Assembly (NCBI GenBank): GCA_965214615.1
Contig: OZ243952.1
Coordinates: 992,001-1,056,000 of the forward strand
Length of the DNA stretch: 64,000 nucleotides
Origin: CBDAUN01 sp965214615
GTDB taxonomy: Bacteria; Pseudomonadota; Gammaproteobacteria; Arenicellales; JAJDZL01
Direction: 5' to 3'
A program made the position numbers and the translations under genes. This document shows positions 1-8,715 of this stretch, piece after piece (the stretch's first letter is position 1; each line of letters opens with the position of its first letter). A model generated the notes under the pieces. The model was given only the letters and a program-made list of their open reading frames with translations, was not told the origin of the DNA and made no database searches.

Positions 1-19
1 CGGCGATAGGTCGCTAAAT

Positions 20-1225
20 TCAATGCACCGGGCCTAAGTCGATTCGATCCATTGCGGCATGGAAAACGGACTTGGGCATTGTATAGATGCCTCCTGCGAT
101 CCGTCCTGCTTCGCCTGTGTTGTCGAGGATGCCGAGTGAAACGATAGGTGCTGTGTCATGGATGCGTACCAGCCGTGAAGACAGGGCCGTCCGGAGCGAC
201 AGGTCCGAGAAGGCGGGGTGCGTCGCGCCAAGCAGCAGTTCAGGCAGTTCCATGGCATTGTCGGGCAGTACGGATTTCATCGCGGTTTGCTGCGCCGGGG
301 CGAACGAGAGTGCCATTGCGCCGAAACCTGCGGCATCCACTATGGCGCTGTCTCCGATTGCTCCGAGCGCTCTGGCGGCGGGGTAGGGTTCCAGATTTCC
401 AGTCGGCGGGTCCGCACCGGCGCAGTGCCACATCCCGGCATCGCCGGAAATCTTGATGCCGAACTCGGCGCCGTTGCCGGCGGCAGCGGTTACGATGCCG
501 CTGCCGGGAATGCCGTTGCCGGCGGTGAGCATGCATTTGCACGCTGCCATCCAGAGATTCAGAAAGAAGCTCGGTCCGGTGTTCAGGAACGCTTGCGACT
601 CCGGATGCGATTCGAGTTCGGATTGCGCCAGACGGATCAGTTCGGCGGTCGCAGCAGGCGTTCTCCCGTGGCAATCGTCTCCTTGCCTGAGTGCGGCCGT
701 CGCGATTTGTATCAGATCGATATCGAACTCGAAGCATCGCTGGAGGTCGTCGTTAAAATTTCCATTCAGCCAGTGCAGATGCTCGACCGTCGCAGTACTG
801 AGCTGGCCGAGCCTCATTGCCGGTCCGCTTCCCCCGTTGATCGGCGCGTAGCTGCGATGACGTGCGTCATTGGAGTCGATTATCTCGTGCAACTGCATCG
901 ACGGTGAAATTACTCCGGCCAGCGGTACGACTGACGAAAAATCCTGTGCGGCAAGAAGCTCGATTTCATTGGACAAGATCATTGCTTCGGCCTGGCGGAA
1001 GTCCTTTGCGATGCCTTCGAAGACAGCTGCGCAGCAGGCGGAATTGAGTATAGGCCGGCAAATGTCCGCTGCATTGCGAAACGGTGGCCCGGCATGCAGG
1101 AATACGTTGTCGCTCAATCCTATGGCCCTGTTTGCGGTGCACTGGCCGTGCCAGACTGGCCGGACGCTGCAAATGGCGTCAATGGCTGTTTGGTCCGAGG
1201 GGGGAATTTGGCGGTTGACCGGCAT
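20..1225 (-). CDS. allG: AllG/YlbE-family (DUF1116) protein, probable oxamate carbamoyltransferase component
   Basis: A 401-aa soluble protein that reads as a full-length DUF1116 protein, close in length to E. coli YlbE (AllG). Family landmarks in order are LHAGPP near residue 43, a CCAAVFEG segment, the PLAGVIS..M motif near residue 100, QGDDCHGR near 180, FFLNLWMAACK near 220, and a C-terminal IGDSAI/GFGAMAL region. AllF (FdrA), AllG and AllH together form oxamic transcarbamylase in E. coli, which converts oxalurate to oxamate plus carbamoyl phosphate late in allantoin (purine ring) breakdown. Transcription runs towards the left edge, so the partner genes allF and allH would be expected just outside the window. 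Its position next to a predicted purine-demethylation module fits ureide metabolism. Family membership is clear; the exact reaction is inferred. Confidence 0.5.
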   Translation of the reverse strand: MPVNRQIPPSDQTAIDAICSVRPVWHGQCTANRAIGLSDNVFLHAGPPFRNAADICRPILNSACCAAVFEGIAKDFRQAEAMILSNEIELLAAQDFSSVVPLAGVISPSMQLHEIIDSNDARHRSYAPINGGSGPAMRLGQLSTATVEHLHWLNGNFNDDLQRCFEFDIDLIQIATAALRQGDDCHGRTPAATAELIRLAQSELESHPESQAFLNTGPSFFLNLWMAACKCMLTAGNGIPGSGIVTAAAGNGAEFGIKISGDAGMWHCAGADPPTGNLEPYPAARALGAIGDSAIVDAAGFGAMALSFAPAQQTAMKSVLPDNAMELPELLLGATHPAFSDLSLRTALSSRLVRIHDTAPIVSLGILDNTGEAGRIAGGIYTMPKSVFHAAMDRIDLGPVH

Positions 1226-1474
1226 AGGCTCGCAATTAAATCATGAATGCGAATCAAGAAGCGCAGCAGGTGCTCAGTGATTCAGCGCCATCGGTGACAA
1301 TTTGTTGATTTGCTGTGATTGGAGAGAAAATGTCCAAATTCTTGCGAATGACATTTTCGTTAGTTTCGCGGCTTCGATGTACCCATGCCGATTCTTCACA
1401 AGTGCCTGCACACTGTTGCGGTTGGGCCCGAATGTCATTTAGGCGTCTCGTGGCACTTTTTGTACCGGTCAGCC

Positions 1475-1560
1475 TTGTATTGTCGAATTTGAAGTTCTGA
1501 AATGGCTCTTTACTCAATTCGCAGTACTTAATGAGCAAGTGTACAACCGAGGATGAGTAT
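1475..1560 (-). pseudogene. Possible C-terminal remnant of an Rpn-family nuclease
   Basis: Read on the minus strand, this stretch encodes IKYCELSKEPFQNF, which resembles the end of the intact Rpn-type nuclease at 12.1-13.1 kb (CKYFDLSKEDIRNL). Nothing upstream matches the nuclease core, so at most a short tail survives. The match is short and could be chance. It would make Rpn-type sequences flank the demethylation module on both sides. Confidence 0.5.
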
Positions 1561-1591
1561 AAAGCAACTGTTGGCTCGACCAGACTACCTC

Positions 1592-1615
1592 CGGAATCGC
1601 ACCTACTGTCGCAAG
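1592..1615 (+). repeat. Left copy of 24-bp direct repeat
   Basis: This copy reads CGGAATCGCA followed by CCTACTGTCGCAAG. It matches 22 of 24 bases, in the same orientation, with 12118-12141. The two copies bracket the complete Ndm-like module. No other copy was noticed by eye. Confidence 0.5.
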
Positions 1616-1993
1616 ATAAGTTATTGCGTCAGGACAAGTATTGGAATTGGAGGTTACTATGAAATAGTGAATTAGTTGAAACCACTCATCGCTACTCAGC
1701 GGGTTTGACTCCCGCCCGGCAAAGGCATAGCCTGCCAGCCGGAAGCGAGTGTTGCATGGCTGTCGGCAACGGCGGTCGTGAAGCGTACACAGCGGGCGAT
1801 GAAGCGTCCTATTGAACCTCGAAATCCTGTTCGTCGGCGCTTTCAGTGTTGAGTGGCTGGGAGCACAACTTGCGACACCGCAAATAGCGAGGTGCTGTGA
1901 ATAAATCGCTGAACAGGATCGAAGTCTTGCCTGAGTCAAATTCTTCAAGCCGTCGCAATTGCATCACCTGCCGTTCTCAAATTGCTCAACTCC

Positions 1994-2007
1994 TGCGAAC
2001 GTTCGCA
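1994..2007. promoter_or_regulatory. 14-bp perfect palindrome, candidate operator
   Basis: TGCGAACGTTCGCA is its own reverse complement. It lies 64 bases before the TTG start of the first Rieske gene and overlaps a second inverted repeat (2004-2014). Perfect palindromes at this position are typical of operators for dimeric regulators. No regulator gene is adjacent, so the binding protein is unknown. Confidence 0.5.
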
Positions 2008-2014
2008 TAATGCG
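2004..2014. promoter_or_regulatory. CGCAT-A-ATGCG inverted repeat shared with 17937-17947
   Basis: An 11-base inverted repeat with a one-base centre. It sits inside a 16-base string, CGTTCGCATAATGCGG (2000-2015), that recurs with one mismatch at 17933-17948, before the amino acid ABC transporter genes. Both copies are intergenic and precede import/catabolic operons, which suggests a common regulator. Confidence 0.5.
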
Positions 2015-2070
2015 GTAGACTATATTAGACATGCATGGTCAATTTACTTTAGTGAAGTAGGAACGAGAAA

Positions 2071-3126
2071 TTGTTTCAAGCCGTAAATCATTCCAAGAAT
2101 GTTTCCGATGTTCCTTACGACTGCACATTCGCTGAGAACGACTGGAGAATTCTTTCGAAATTCTGGCATCCGGTTATATTTTCACACGATGTCGGCAACG
2201 ACCCTGTAGCAGCGCGACTACTCGATGTCGACTTGGTCGTCTACCGCACTTCGCAGGGCGTCTCCGTGGCAAGGGATATCTGCCCCCATCGCGGAACCCG
2301 CATCAGCAACGGATCGGTCAGAGATGACGCGCTCGTGTGCCCGATGCACGGTTTGCACTTCGATTACGCCGGACAATGTGTCCGAATTCCATCGATCGCA
2401 AATCCTAGCGCTAAAATTCCACCCAAGATGCGTCTCCAGTCCCTCAAGGCACAAGAGCTCTATGGCATTATTTGGGCGTGCCTTAGTGATGAACCGATCT
2501 GGCCGCTGCCCGATTGGAACGGAATCAAGGACACGAAGTTGGAGAATGTATATTTACCGAGTTCCATTTGGAGCGCAGCTGCCAGCCGGCACGTCGAAAA
2601 TTTTAACGATGTGGCGCATTTTCCCTGGGTACATAAAAATACTTTTGGCGGATATGAATCCGACCCGATAATGCCGTACAAGGTTAACCGGACCGACGGC
2701 GGGCTTGGCTTTGAATTGAAATATCGCGAAGCCGGCAACCGTTTTCCAGACGGGGTCGATTTGCCTGACCGCGAGGTCACCTACCGCTACGAACTGACGT
2801 TTCCGTTCTCATCAATCATTGAAATCGACCCGGCCGGATCTGACTACATCCAGTATTTTGCCGATTGCGTGTGCCCTGTCTCGGCGAACCAATCCATGGT
2901 GTTCCAAGTGGCGACAGATACCACTGGAGCACCCGATGCGAATAGCCTGATCAAAGAGGGGATTATGATCAATGATGAGGATAAGCCACTCGTCGAGGGC
3001 CAGCGTCCCGAATTTCTACCGCTAGATTTGACCCAGGAAATCCACATTCCTGCAGATCGAATGTCTATCGAATACCGACGTGCTCTGGCAACGCAGTTCG
3101 GCCTGGGTGCACCGATCACGAGTTGA
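2071..3126 (+). CDS. Rieske non-heme iron oxygenase, NdmA/NdmB-like N-demethylase candidate
   Basis: A 351-aa Rieske oxygenase alpha subunit. The N-terminal Rieske centre has Cys71/His73 and Cys90/His93 (CPH...CPMH). The catalytic domain carries the mononuclear iron site Asp180, His183 and His188 in NFNDVAHFPWVH. Single-component alpha subunits of this size include vanillate demethylase VanA and the caffeine N-demethylases NdmA/NdmB, which release a methyl group as formaldehyde. The start is TTG with AGTAGGAAC just upstream; no nearby in-frame ATG precedes the conserved core. A reductase follows after 12 bases and a purine-type ABC importer after that, which favours an N-methyl purine or similar N-methylated heterocycle. 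O-demethylation of an aromatic cannot be excluded from sequence. Confidence 0.5.
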   Translation: MFQAVNHSKNVSDVPYDCTFAENDWRILSKFWHPVIFSHDVGNDPVAARLLDVDLVVYRTSQGVSVARDICPHRGTRISNGSVRDDALVCPMHGLHFDYAGQCVRIPSIANPSAKIPPKMRLQSLKAQELYGIIWACLSDEPIWPLPDWNGIKDTKLENVYLPSSIWSAAASRHVENFNDVAHFPWVHKNTFGGYESDPIMPYKVNRTDGGLGFELKYREAGNRFPDGVDLPDREVTYRYELTFPFSSIIEIDPAGSDYIQYFADCVCPVSANQSMVFQVATDTTGAPDANSLIKEGIMINDEDKPLVEGQRPEFLPLDLTQEIHIPADRMSIEYRRALATQFGLGAPITS

Positions 3127-3138
3127 CCGCTTGCTCGA

Positions 3139-4101
3139 ATGTCTGAGGATTTGATCGAAGTCAAGGTGTTGCGAAAGCGAAAGCTGGCAGAGCAAATCGC
3201 ATCGGTGGAACTGGTGCGAAGCGATGGCCAGCCACTGCCAACATTCACAGCGGGTTCGCACATTGATGTCTATCTGACCAACACCCTGATCCGGCAATAT
3301 TCATTATGGAACTATCCGAACGATGCAGACCGCTACTGCATCGCCGTGCTTAGGGAAGAAAATAGCAAAGGCGGTTCGCACGCAGTTCACAAGCTGCGTG
3401 CAAATTCAAAACTCAACATCAGCGTTCCTCGCAACCGGTTTGAGCTGGCACCGGATGCATCAGATTCAATTCTGATTGCCGGAGGGATCGGGATCACTCC
3501 CATTGTCTGCATGGCGCAGGTTCTGCACAGTCAAGGCGCCAGTTTCGAGCTTCACTACTGCGCGCGTACAATCGATCGCATGGCGTTCAGGACATTTCTG
3601 AAAAATACCGAATTTTCCAGTCAAGTCCATTTTCATTTCGACGATGGTCCAATTGAACAGAAACTTGATATTGCCGGGCTGGCACGCAGTTACTGTGAAG
3701 GACGACACCTTTACGTTTGTGGTCCATCCGGCTTTATGGATGCCGTGCTGGAAGCTGCCGCCGCTTACTGGCCTTCCGAGACTTTGCATAAGGAATACTT
3801 CGAGCTTGATGCCGAGACGCACCTAGAGGGCGATCGGCCGTTCTGGGTTGAAATCAACAGTACAGGGGAAAGGATCGAAGTGCCAGCTGAAATGTCAATT
3901 GTCGAAACTCTGGCTAAATTCGGTATTGAAGTGCCCACATCATGCGAACAAGGCATATGCGGAACCTGCGTTACCGGTGTTTTGGACGGGATCCCGGACC
4001 ACCGGGATTACGTTTTTACCGATGAGGAGCATGCTGCGAACGATCAAATGACAGTTTGTTGTTCACGCGCGCTGTCAAAAACTATATTATTGGATCTTTA
4101 G
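3139..4101 (+). CDS. Flavin/2Fe-2S oxygenase reductase (VanB / phthalate dioxygenase reductase type)
   Basis: A 320-aa electron-transfer protein that passes electrons from NAD(P)H to the adjacent Rieske oxygenase. The N-terminal flavin domain has RQYSLWN near residue 52, and the nucleotide-binding domain has GGIGITP. The C-terminal plant-type ferredoxin domain has Cys269, Cys274 and Cys277 with a final Cys near 307 (CEQGICGTC...CC). This FNR-then-ferredoxin order is typical of VanB and phthalate dioxygenase reductase. Unlike the second reductase at 9.7 kb it has no Rieske domain, as expected for a partner of an oxygenase that keeps its own Rieske centre. It starts 12 bases after the oxygenase stop and is probably co-transcribed. 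Confidence 0.5.
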   Translation: MSEDLIEVKVLRKRKLAEQIASVELVRSDGQPLPTFTAGSHIDVYLTNTLIRQYSLWNYPNDADRYCIAVLREENSKGGSHAVHKLRANSKLNISVPRNRFELAPDASDSILIAGGIGITPIVCMAQVLHSQGASFELHYCARTIDRMAFRTFLKNTEFSSQVHFHFDDGPIEQKLDIAGLARSYCEGRHLYVCGPSGFMDAVLEAAAAYWPSETLHKEYFELDAETHLEGDRPFWVEINSTGERIEVPAEMSIVETLAKFGIEVPTSCEQGICGTCVTGVLDGIPDHRDYVFTDEEHAANDQMTVCCSRALSKTILLDL

Positions 4102-4121
4102 CATATCCATTTGGAGGAGAT

Positions 4122-5141
4122 ATGAAAAAAATATTATCTACCGTGGTCGCGACGGTATTGGTTCTGTTTGTATCGGCCGAGCAGCCAGCGAGAGCCGATA
4201 ACCCGTCGAAGTTGAACATGGCACTTATCTTGTCTGCCGGCATTGAAGCGAGCTGGGACGGGACGCTCATTCAAGCGCTGGAGCGCGTTAAGGCGCAAAA
4301 GCCTCATGGCCTTGAACTGAATTGGACATACACCGATCCGCTATGGGGTGACGATGCCGGCGATGCGATGCGACTTTTTGCCGATTCAGGCGAATACGAT
4401 GTAATCTGGGCGCATTCGACCTACTCAGATCAGGTGAAGAAGATGAAAGATGAATATCCTGACATCTTGTTTGTCGTGGTCGGATCAGGGAACGAAGGTC
4501 TTGGAGGCAATCAGTACTGGGTGTATAAGCGAGTCCACGAATCGGCATACGTACTTGGGCTGATGGCAGGCATGATGACCCAGACCAATGTGCTGGGCAT
4601 GGTCGGCACCTACCCGGCTGACGATGTGAATGACGAGATCAATGCATTTTTCGCAGGCGCCAGATCAGTCAATCCGGAAATCAGGCAAAAGGTTGCCTTC
4701 ATCGAGAGCTGGTATGATCCTGGCAAGGCAGCTGAAATGACTTCGGCCCAGATATCCACCGGAGCGGACATGATTTTCAGTCTCGCCGGAAACTTTAAGC
4801 CGTGCGAATCCGCGGGCTTGCTATGCTTTTCGAATTTTGGAGATGATAATCACTATTCTCCGAATACGGTACTGTCATCGCCTCTGGCACTGTGGGATCC
4901 GGATATTCGCTGGATTGTCGATGAGTGGTGGGCCAATAGGACCGAAGGCAAGCCTTTCGCTGGCAATACCGAAGTTCATTGGTTCGGTCTGGCCGACGGC
5001 GGTACTGATATCGCGTCATTTCACGGTCTCGCCGACAAGATTCCTGATAATGTCAAAGCAGCTGTAGATAAGACACTTGCTGACATTCGTTCTGGACAAC
5101 TGACCGTCGGGCTGGATGTTTCGACGCCAACTTCTGACTGA
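4122..5141 (+). CDS. BMP-family (PnrA-like) ABC transporter substrate-binding protein
   Basis: A 339-aa secreted binding protein. The chosen ATG has a strong GGAGGA seven bases upstream; a longer in-frame reading inside the previous gene has no such site. Residues 1-26 form a signal peptide ending ARA-DN. The mature part follows the Bmp fold (start LNMALILSAGIEASWD, later a VVGSGNEG segment and a GMVGTYPADDVN segment). BMP/PnrA-family proteins bind nucleosides, purines and related ligands and feed two-permease ABC importers. ATPase and permease genes follow directly. The real ligand is unknown; a methylated purine is the inference from the flanking demethylase genes. Confidence 0.5.
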   Translation: MKKILSTVVATVLVLFVSAEQPARADNPSKLNMALILSAGIEASWDGTLIQALERVKAQKPHGLELNWTYTDPLWGDDAGDAMRLFADSGEYDVIWAHSTYSDQVKKMKDEYPDILFVVVGSGNEGLGGNQYWVYKRVHESAYVLGLMAGMMTQTNVLGMVGTYPADDVNDEINAFFAGARSVNPEIRQKVAFIESWYDPGKAAEMTSAQISTGADMIFSLAGNFKPCESAGLLCFSNFGDDNHYSPNTVLSSPLALWDPDIRWIVDEWWANRTEGKPFAGNTEVHWFGLADGGTDIASFHGLADKIPDNVKAAVDKTLADIRSGQLTVGLDVSTPTSD

Positions 5142-5185
5142 ACACATTGACATGCTAGGAATCAGTCAATAGGAGAAACCGCCTC

Positions 5186-6712
5186 ATGCCTGTCATCTTG
5201 CGGTCACTGAACCTGACTAAGCGCTTTCCGGGCGTCATCGCCAACGAAGACGTCAATTTCGAGCTTGAAGCCGGTGAGGTACACTGTCTTTTTGGTGAAA
5301 ATGGCGCCGGAAAGTCCACTCTGTCAGCCTGCCTTTTCGGCTATTACAGGCCCGAAGGCGGCATGATCGAGGTCGAGGGCAAGGAAGTCAGGTTCAAGTC
5401 TCCGAAGGATGCCATCAATGTCGGAATCGGCATGGTTCATCAGCATTTTGTTCTGGTCGCAGACTTTACCGTTATCGAAAATATCATCGTTGGAACGCAC
5501 TCGGGTGGCTGGCAGCTCGAAATGTCAGCGGCTCGGGAGAAGATTCAGAAAATCTGTGCAGAGTATGAAATCGATCTTGACCTGGATGCCCGTGTCGGCG
5601 ATCTTGCGGTCGGACAGCAGCAATGGGTTGAGATCCTAAAGGCGTTGTATCTTGGCGCCAGAATTCTCATTCTGGATGAACCCAGCGCAGTTTTGACACC
5701 TGAAGAATCCAAGCGGTTGTTTCGCATCATCAACCACATGTGCGAACAGGGCATGTCCGTCATTCTGATCACGCACAAAATGGTTGAGGTCATGCAGGCC
5801 GACCGGGTAACGGTGCTGCGCAAAGGCAAAGTTGTCGACACGGTCAGACCGACGGATGTGACTCCCAAGGAACTGACACGCATGATGGTCGGACGCGATA
5901 TTCAGTTGCGGGTTGTTCGCGACAGGAGCGAAAATAAGAACGCACAAAGGCAGGTGGTCCTGTCTGTCGAGAATCTCGAATATCGCAACCCGGCAGATGG
6001 CAAGGGAATAAAGGGTGTGAGTTTTGAAATCAATCGCGGCGAGATTGTCGGGCTGGCCGGCGTTTCAGGGAACGGACAAAAGGAACTGTTCGAGCTTGTT
6101 GCCGGCGTCCTGTCGCCATCAGCCGGATCAATCAAGCTTAACAATGAATCCGTCCAAGGCATGCCGGCACGGCATTTCATGGACCGCGGTGTCGGCTCCG
6201 TGCCGGATGACAGATTTCGAGAAGGCCTAATTCCCGGATTTGGCATCAGCGAGAACGTTATCCTGGGCTGGCAGCGCAGCGCAGAATACCGCAACGGCAT
6301 TTTCATGAATCACAATAAGGTCAACGGTACCGCCCAGCAGTTGATTGAAGAGTTTCAAATTCTTACTCCATCGGCACAGACTCTAGTCAGCAATCTTTCA
6401 GGCGGCAATGCGCAAAAAGTGATTCTCGCCAGGGAACTCGCGCATTCGAGCAACCTGCTTTTGGCCAATCAACCTACTCGAGGCCTGGATCTCGGTGTCA
6501 TCGAATACGTCTATAAGCAGCTCATCGCCAAGCGAAACGATGGGTACGCAATATTGCTTGCGTCAGAAGAACTGGAAGATTTGCTCAATCTGTCCGACCG
6601 AATTCTGGTCATGTCCGGAGGCCGGATCACCGGAGTCGTTGATCCGGAATCAACAACCATCGAGGAAATCGGCTTTTTGATGGCCGGGGGCAATGCCGGA
6701 TCGATGTCATGA
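5186..6712 (+). CDS. Double-domain ABC transporter ATP-binding protein (NupA/BmpE type)
   Basis: A 508-aa cytoplasmic ATPase with two fused nucleotide-binding domains. Domain 1 has Walker A GENGAGKST, a GQQQWVEILK signature region and Walker B ILILDEPSAVLTPEE. Domain 2 has the altered Walker A GVSGNGQKE normal for this family, the signature LSGGNAQKVILARE and LLLANQPTRGLD. Fused ATPases of this kind power BMP-dependent nucleoside importers and ribose-type sugar importers; the BMP binding protein and two different permeases point to the former. AGGAGAAA precedes the ATG, and the 3' end overlaps the next gene by 4 bases, so translation is probably coupled. Confidence 0.5.
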   Translation: MPVILRSLNLTKRFPGVIANEDVNFELEAGEVHCLFGENGAGKSTLSACLFGYYRPEGGMIEVEGKEVRFKSPKDAINVGIGMVHQHFVLVADFTVIENIIVGTHSGGWQLEMSAAREKIQKICAEYEIDLDLDARVGDLAVGQQQWVEILKALYLGARILILDEPSAVLTPEESKRLFRIINHMCEQGMSVILITHKMVEVMQADRVTVLRKGKVVDTVRPTDVTPKELTRMMVGRDIQLRVVRDRSENKNAQRQVVLSVENLEYRNPADGKGIKGVSFEINRGEIVGLAGVSGNGQKELFELVAGVLSPSAGSIKLNNESVQGMPARHFMDRGVGSVPDDRFREGLIPGFGISENVILGWQRSAEYRNGIFMNHNKVNGTAQQLIEEFQILTPSAQTLVSNLSGGNAQKVILARELAHSSNLLLANQPTRGLDLGVIEYVYKQLIAKRNDGYAILLASEELEDLLNLSDRILVMSGGRITGVVDPESTTIEEIGFLMAGGNAGSMS

Positions 6713-7779
6713 TCAAGATTGAAGCAAGAGTGAATCCGAAACTGCACTGGACCGTGCTTATGTATGTCCTTGCTTCGTGTCTGGGTCTCTTGTTGACGGC
6801 ACTGTTGCTGCTTTTCAGCGGCGCTGACGTCATCAAGGCTTTCAGCGCACTGCTCAAAGGCGCTTTCGGAAGTCAAAAGGCGCTAATCGCAACGCTTGCG
6901 AAATCTACTCCGCTGATATTGACAGGTCTGGCCACTGTTGTCGCTTTTCGAGCGCAAGTATGGAGCATTGGCCAGGAGGGGCAGGTGTATGCCGGCGCCA
7001 TGATGGCTTATTTGGGCTCGCTGATTCTGCTTGGGGCGCCTGCTTGGCTGCTGGTCAGCGGAATCGTTGTGTTTGGAATGATTGGCGGCGCCGTGCTTGG
7101 CACTACTGCCGCAGTTCTCAAGGATCGGTTCGGGGTAAACGAAATTATTTCGACAGTCATGCTGAACTATCTCATTGTTTTCCTGCTTTCCTACCTGATC
7201 GGCGGAGGCCCATGGACTGAAGTTGGCGATACTGTCGTCTACCAGCAAACATCGCCAGTACCCGAATCTGCGCAGCTGCCAATGCTCTTTGACAGCAACA
7301 AGCTTCATGCCGGATTCTTGTTCGCCTTGGCAGCAGCGGTTGTTTGCTATGTTGTTCTTGAAAAAACACCGCTTGGCTATGAAATTCGCGCACTCGGCTT
7401 TAACCCGGTTGCATTGGCCTATCGAGGAACAAACATTGGCAAGACCATTCTCGTTGTCATGATCATCAGCGGTGCAATTGCGGGTTTGGCAGGAGTGTCG
7501 GAAATTTTCGGAACTTCGCACCGACTCCGGTCCGATACGCTTGCGAATCTGGGGTATACGGGAATCATCATTGGAATGATCGGAGGCCTGCGCCCTGCCG
7601 GCACGGTGGTTGCAGGCATCGTTTTTGGGGGATTTAGCAGTGGCGCCCTTTATATGAAGCTACTGGCCAAGGTGCCTTCTGCGCTTATTCCTGCAATGGA
7701 GGGTATTTTACTGCTGGCATTCCTGTGCGCAGCCGTAGCGGCCCGATACAAAATCGTGAGGATTCAAAAAGATGTCTGA
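6709..7779 (+). CDS. ABC transporter permease 1 (BMP/nucleoside importer, BPD_transp_2)
   Basis: A 356-aa inner-membrane protein with about nine hydrophobic segments, including LASCLGLLLTALLLLF near residue 25 and the cytoplasmic loop ALGFNPVALAYRG near residue 235. The segment FRAQVWSIGQEGQVYAGAM is typical of the first permease in BMP-type importers. It overlaps the ATPase gene by 4 bases and the second permease gene by 8, which is the usual packing of these operons. It forms half of the heterodimeric channel. Confidence 0.5.
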   Translation: MIKIEARVNPKLHWTVLMYVLASCLGLLLTALLLLFSGADVIKAFSALLKGAFGSQKALIATLAKSTPLILTGLATVVAFRAQVWSIGQEGQVYAGAMMAYLGSLILLGAPAWLLVSGIVVFGMIGGAVLGTTAAVLKDRFGVNEIISTVMLNYLIVFLLSYLIGGGPWTEVGDTVVYQQTSPVPESAQLPMLFDSNKLHAGFLFALAAAVVCYVVLEKTPLGYEIRALGFNPVALAYRGTNIGKTILVVMIISGAIAGLAGVSEIFGTSHRLRSDTLANLGYTGIIIGMIGGLRPAGTVVAGIVFGGFSSGALYMKLLAKVPSALIPAMEGILLLAFLCAAVAARYKIVRIQKDV

Positions 7780-8701
7780 GCTGTTTCAAGAAACGGTCAT
7801 TGTCAGCATATTGGCCGGAACTGTTCGAATCATGACGCCGATTCTTCTCGCTGCAATCGGCGAGTTGGTCACCCAGCGCGCCGGCATCTGGAACATGGGT
7901 ATCGAAGGCACGATGCTCATGGGCGTTTTTGTTGCCTACATTGTCGCGACGGCAACAGGTTCACTCTGGCTCGCAGTCTTTGCAGCGATGTTGGCAGGCG
8001 CTCTTGTCGGCTTGCTGACCGCGTTTATGACGGCAACAATGCGCGTGGATCATTTCATCACCGGACTAGGAATCAACCTGCTGTCGGCGGGATTGACACT
8101 GTTCTGGTTCAGGATCTACATTTCCGGGCGCCCGCAGCCGACATTCGATGGATTCGACAACGTGGCAATACCTGTACTTTCGTCAATTCCATATGTTGGC
8201 GAAATTCTGTTCAACCAGAGATTGATCACTTATTTCGCTTTTCTCGCTGTCCCCGCAATCTGGTTTCTGCTGTTTAGAACCCGCCTGGGCCTGGAGATTC
8301 GCTGTTTGGGTGAAAATCCCAAAGCGCTGGACATAAGGGGCCTGAATGTAGCGATTCGCCAATATTTCGCCATCATTATCGGCAGCGTGATGACGGGGCT
8401 TGGCGGCGGGTTTCTGATGCTGGGATACTCCGACCGTTTTCTTCCAGACTTGTCAGCAGGTCGCGGCTGGCTGGCTCTGGTGGCCATCATTGCCGGCAAC
8501 TGGATGCCCAAGGGCGTTTTGGCCGCAGTGCTGGTATTTGCACTGCTTGAGAGTATCGCAACGCATGTCCAGGTTTTGGGAATCGATGTCCCGCACCAGA
8601 TATTTCTCGCGTTGCCCTATCTCGCATCAATCATAATACTGATGGGCTTACGCGGCCATGTCAAACAGCCAGTACGGTTGGGGATTCCTTATTTCCGCTA
8701 G
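7772..8701 (+). CDS. ABC transporter permease 2 (BMP/nucleoside importer, BPD_transp_2)
   Basis: A 309-aa polytopic membrane protein, the second permease of the importer. The N-terminal GELVTQRAGIWNMGIEGTM is the conserved entry motif of the shorter partner in BMP-type systems, and the loop CLGENPKALDIRGLN near residue 185 is the ATPase-contact region. It overlaps permease 1. Its stop is 14 bases before the Rieske-less oxygenase gene, so importer and demethylase genes are probably one transcript. Confidence 0.5.
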   Translation: MSELFQETVIVSILAGTVRIMTPILLAAIGELVTQRAGIWNMGIEGTMLMGVFVAYIVATATGSLWLAVFAAMLAGALVGLLTAFMTATMRVDHFITGLGINLLSAGLTLFWFRIYISGRPQPTFDGFDNVAIPVLSSIPYVGEILFNQRLITYFAFLAVPAIWFLLFRTRLGLEIRCLGENPKALDIRGLNVAIRQYFAIIIGSVMTGLGGGFLMLGYSDRFLPDLSAGRGWLALVAIIAGNWMPKGVLAAVLVFALLESIATHVQVLGIDVPHQIFLALPYLASIIILMGLRGHVKQPVRLGIPYFR

Positions 8702-8715
8702 GTCAAGCGAGATTC

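Larger units (their letters stand above)
1226..2070. other. 845-base intergenic region between divergent operons, with decayed sequence
   Basis: No convincing intact gene is present. Open frames here lack family signatures and ribosome sites. The stretch holds a possible Rpn-nuclease tail remnant, one copy of a 24-bp direct repeat, an isolated tRNA T-arm-like hairpin, a 14-bp palindrome and an inverted-repeat motif just before the Rieske operon. It must also carry divergent promoters for the allG-like gene and the demethylase operon. A TATATT at 2021-2026 is the best -10 candidate for the rightward operon, but no well-spaced -35 is evident. Confidence 0.5.

Noticed and set aside
1514..1948. 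A 144-codon minus-strand open frame left of the module
   Set aside because: It has no recognisable domain or ribosome site, has unusual Cys/Arg-rich composition, and runs through the T-arm-like fragment and the direct repeat, so it is probably chance.
1994..2007. The palindrome read as a LexA (SOS) box
   Set aside because: It contains GAAC and GTTC but without the spacer LexA boxes require, and the downstream gene is metabolic.
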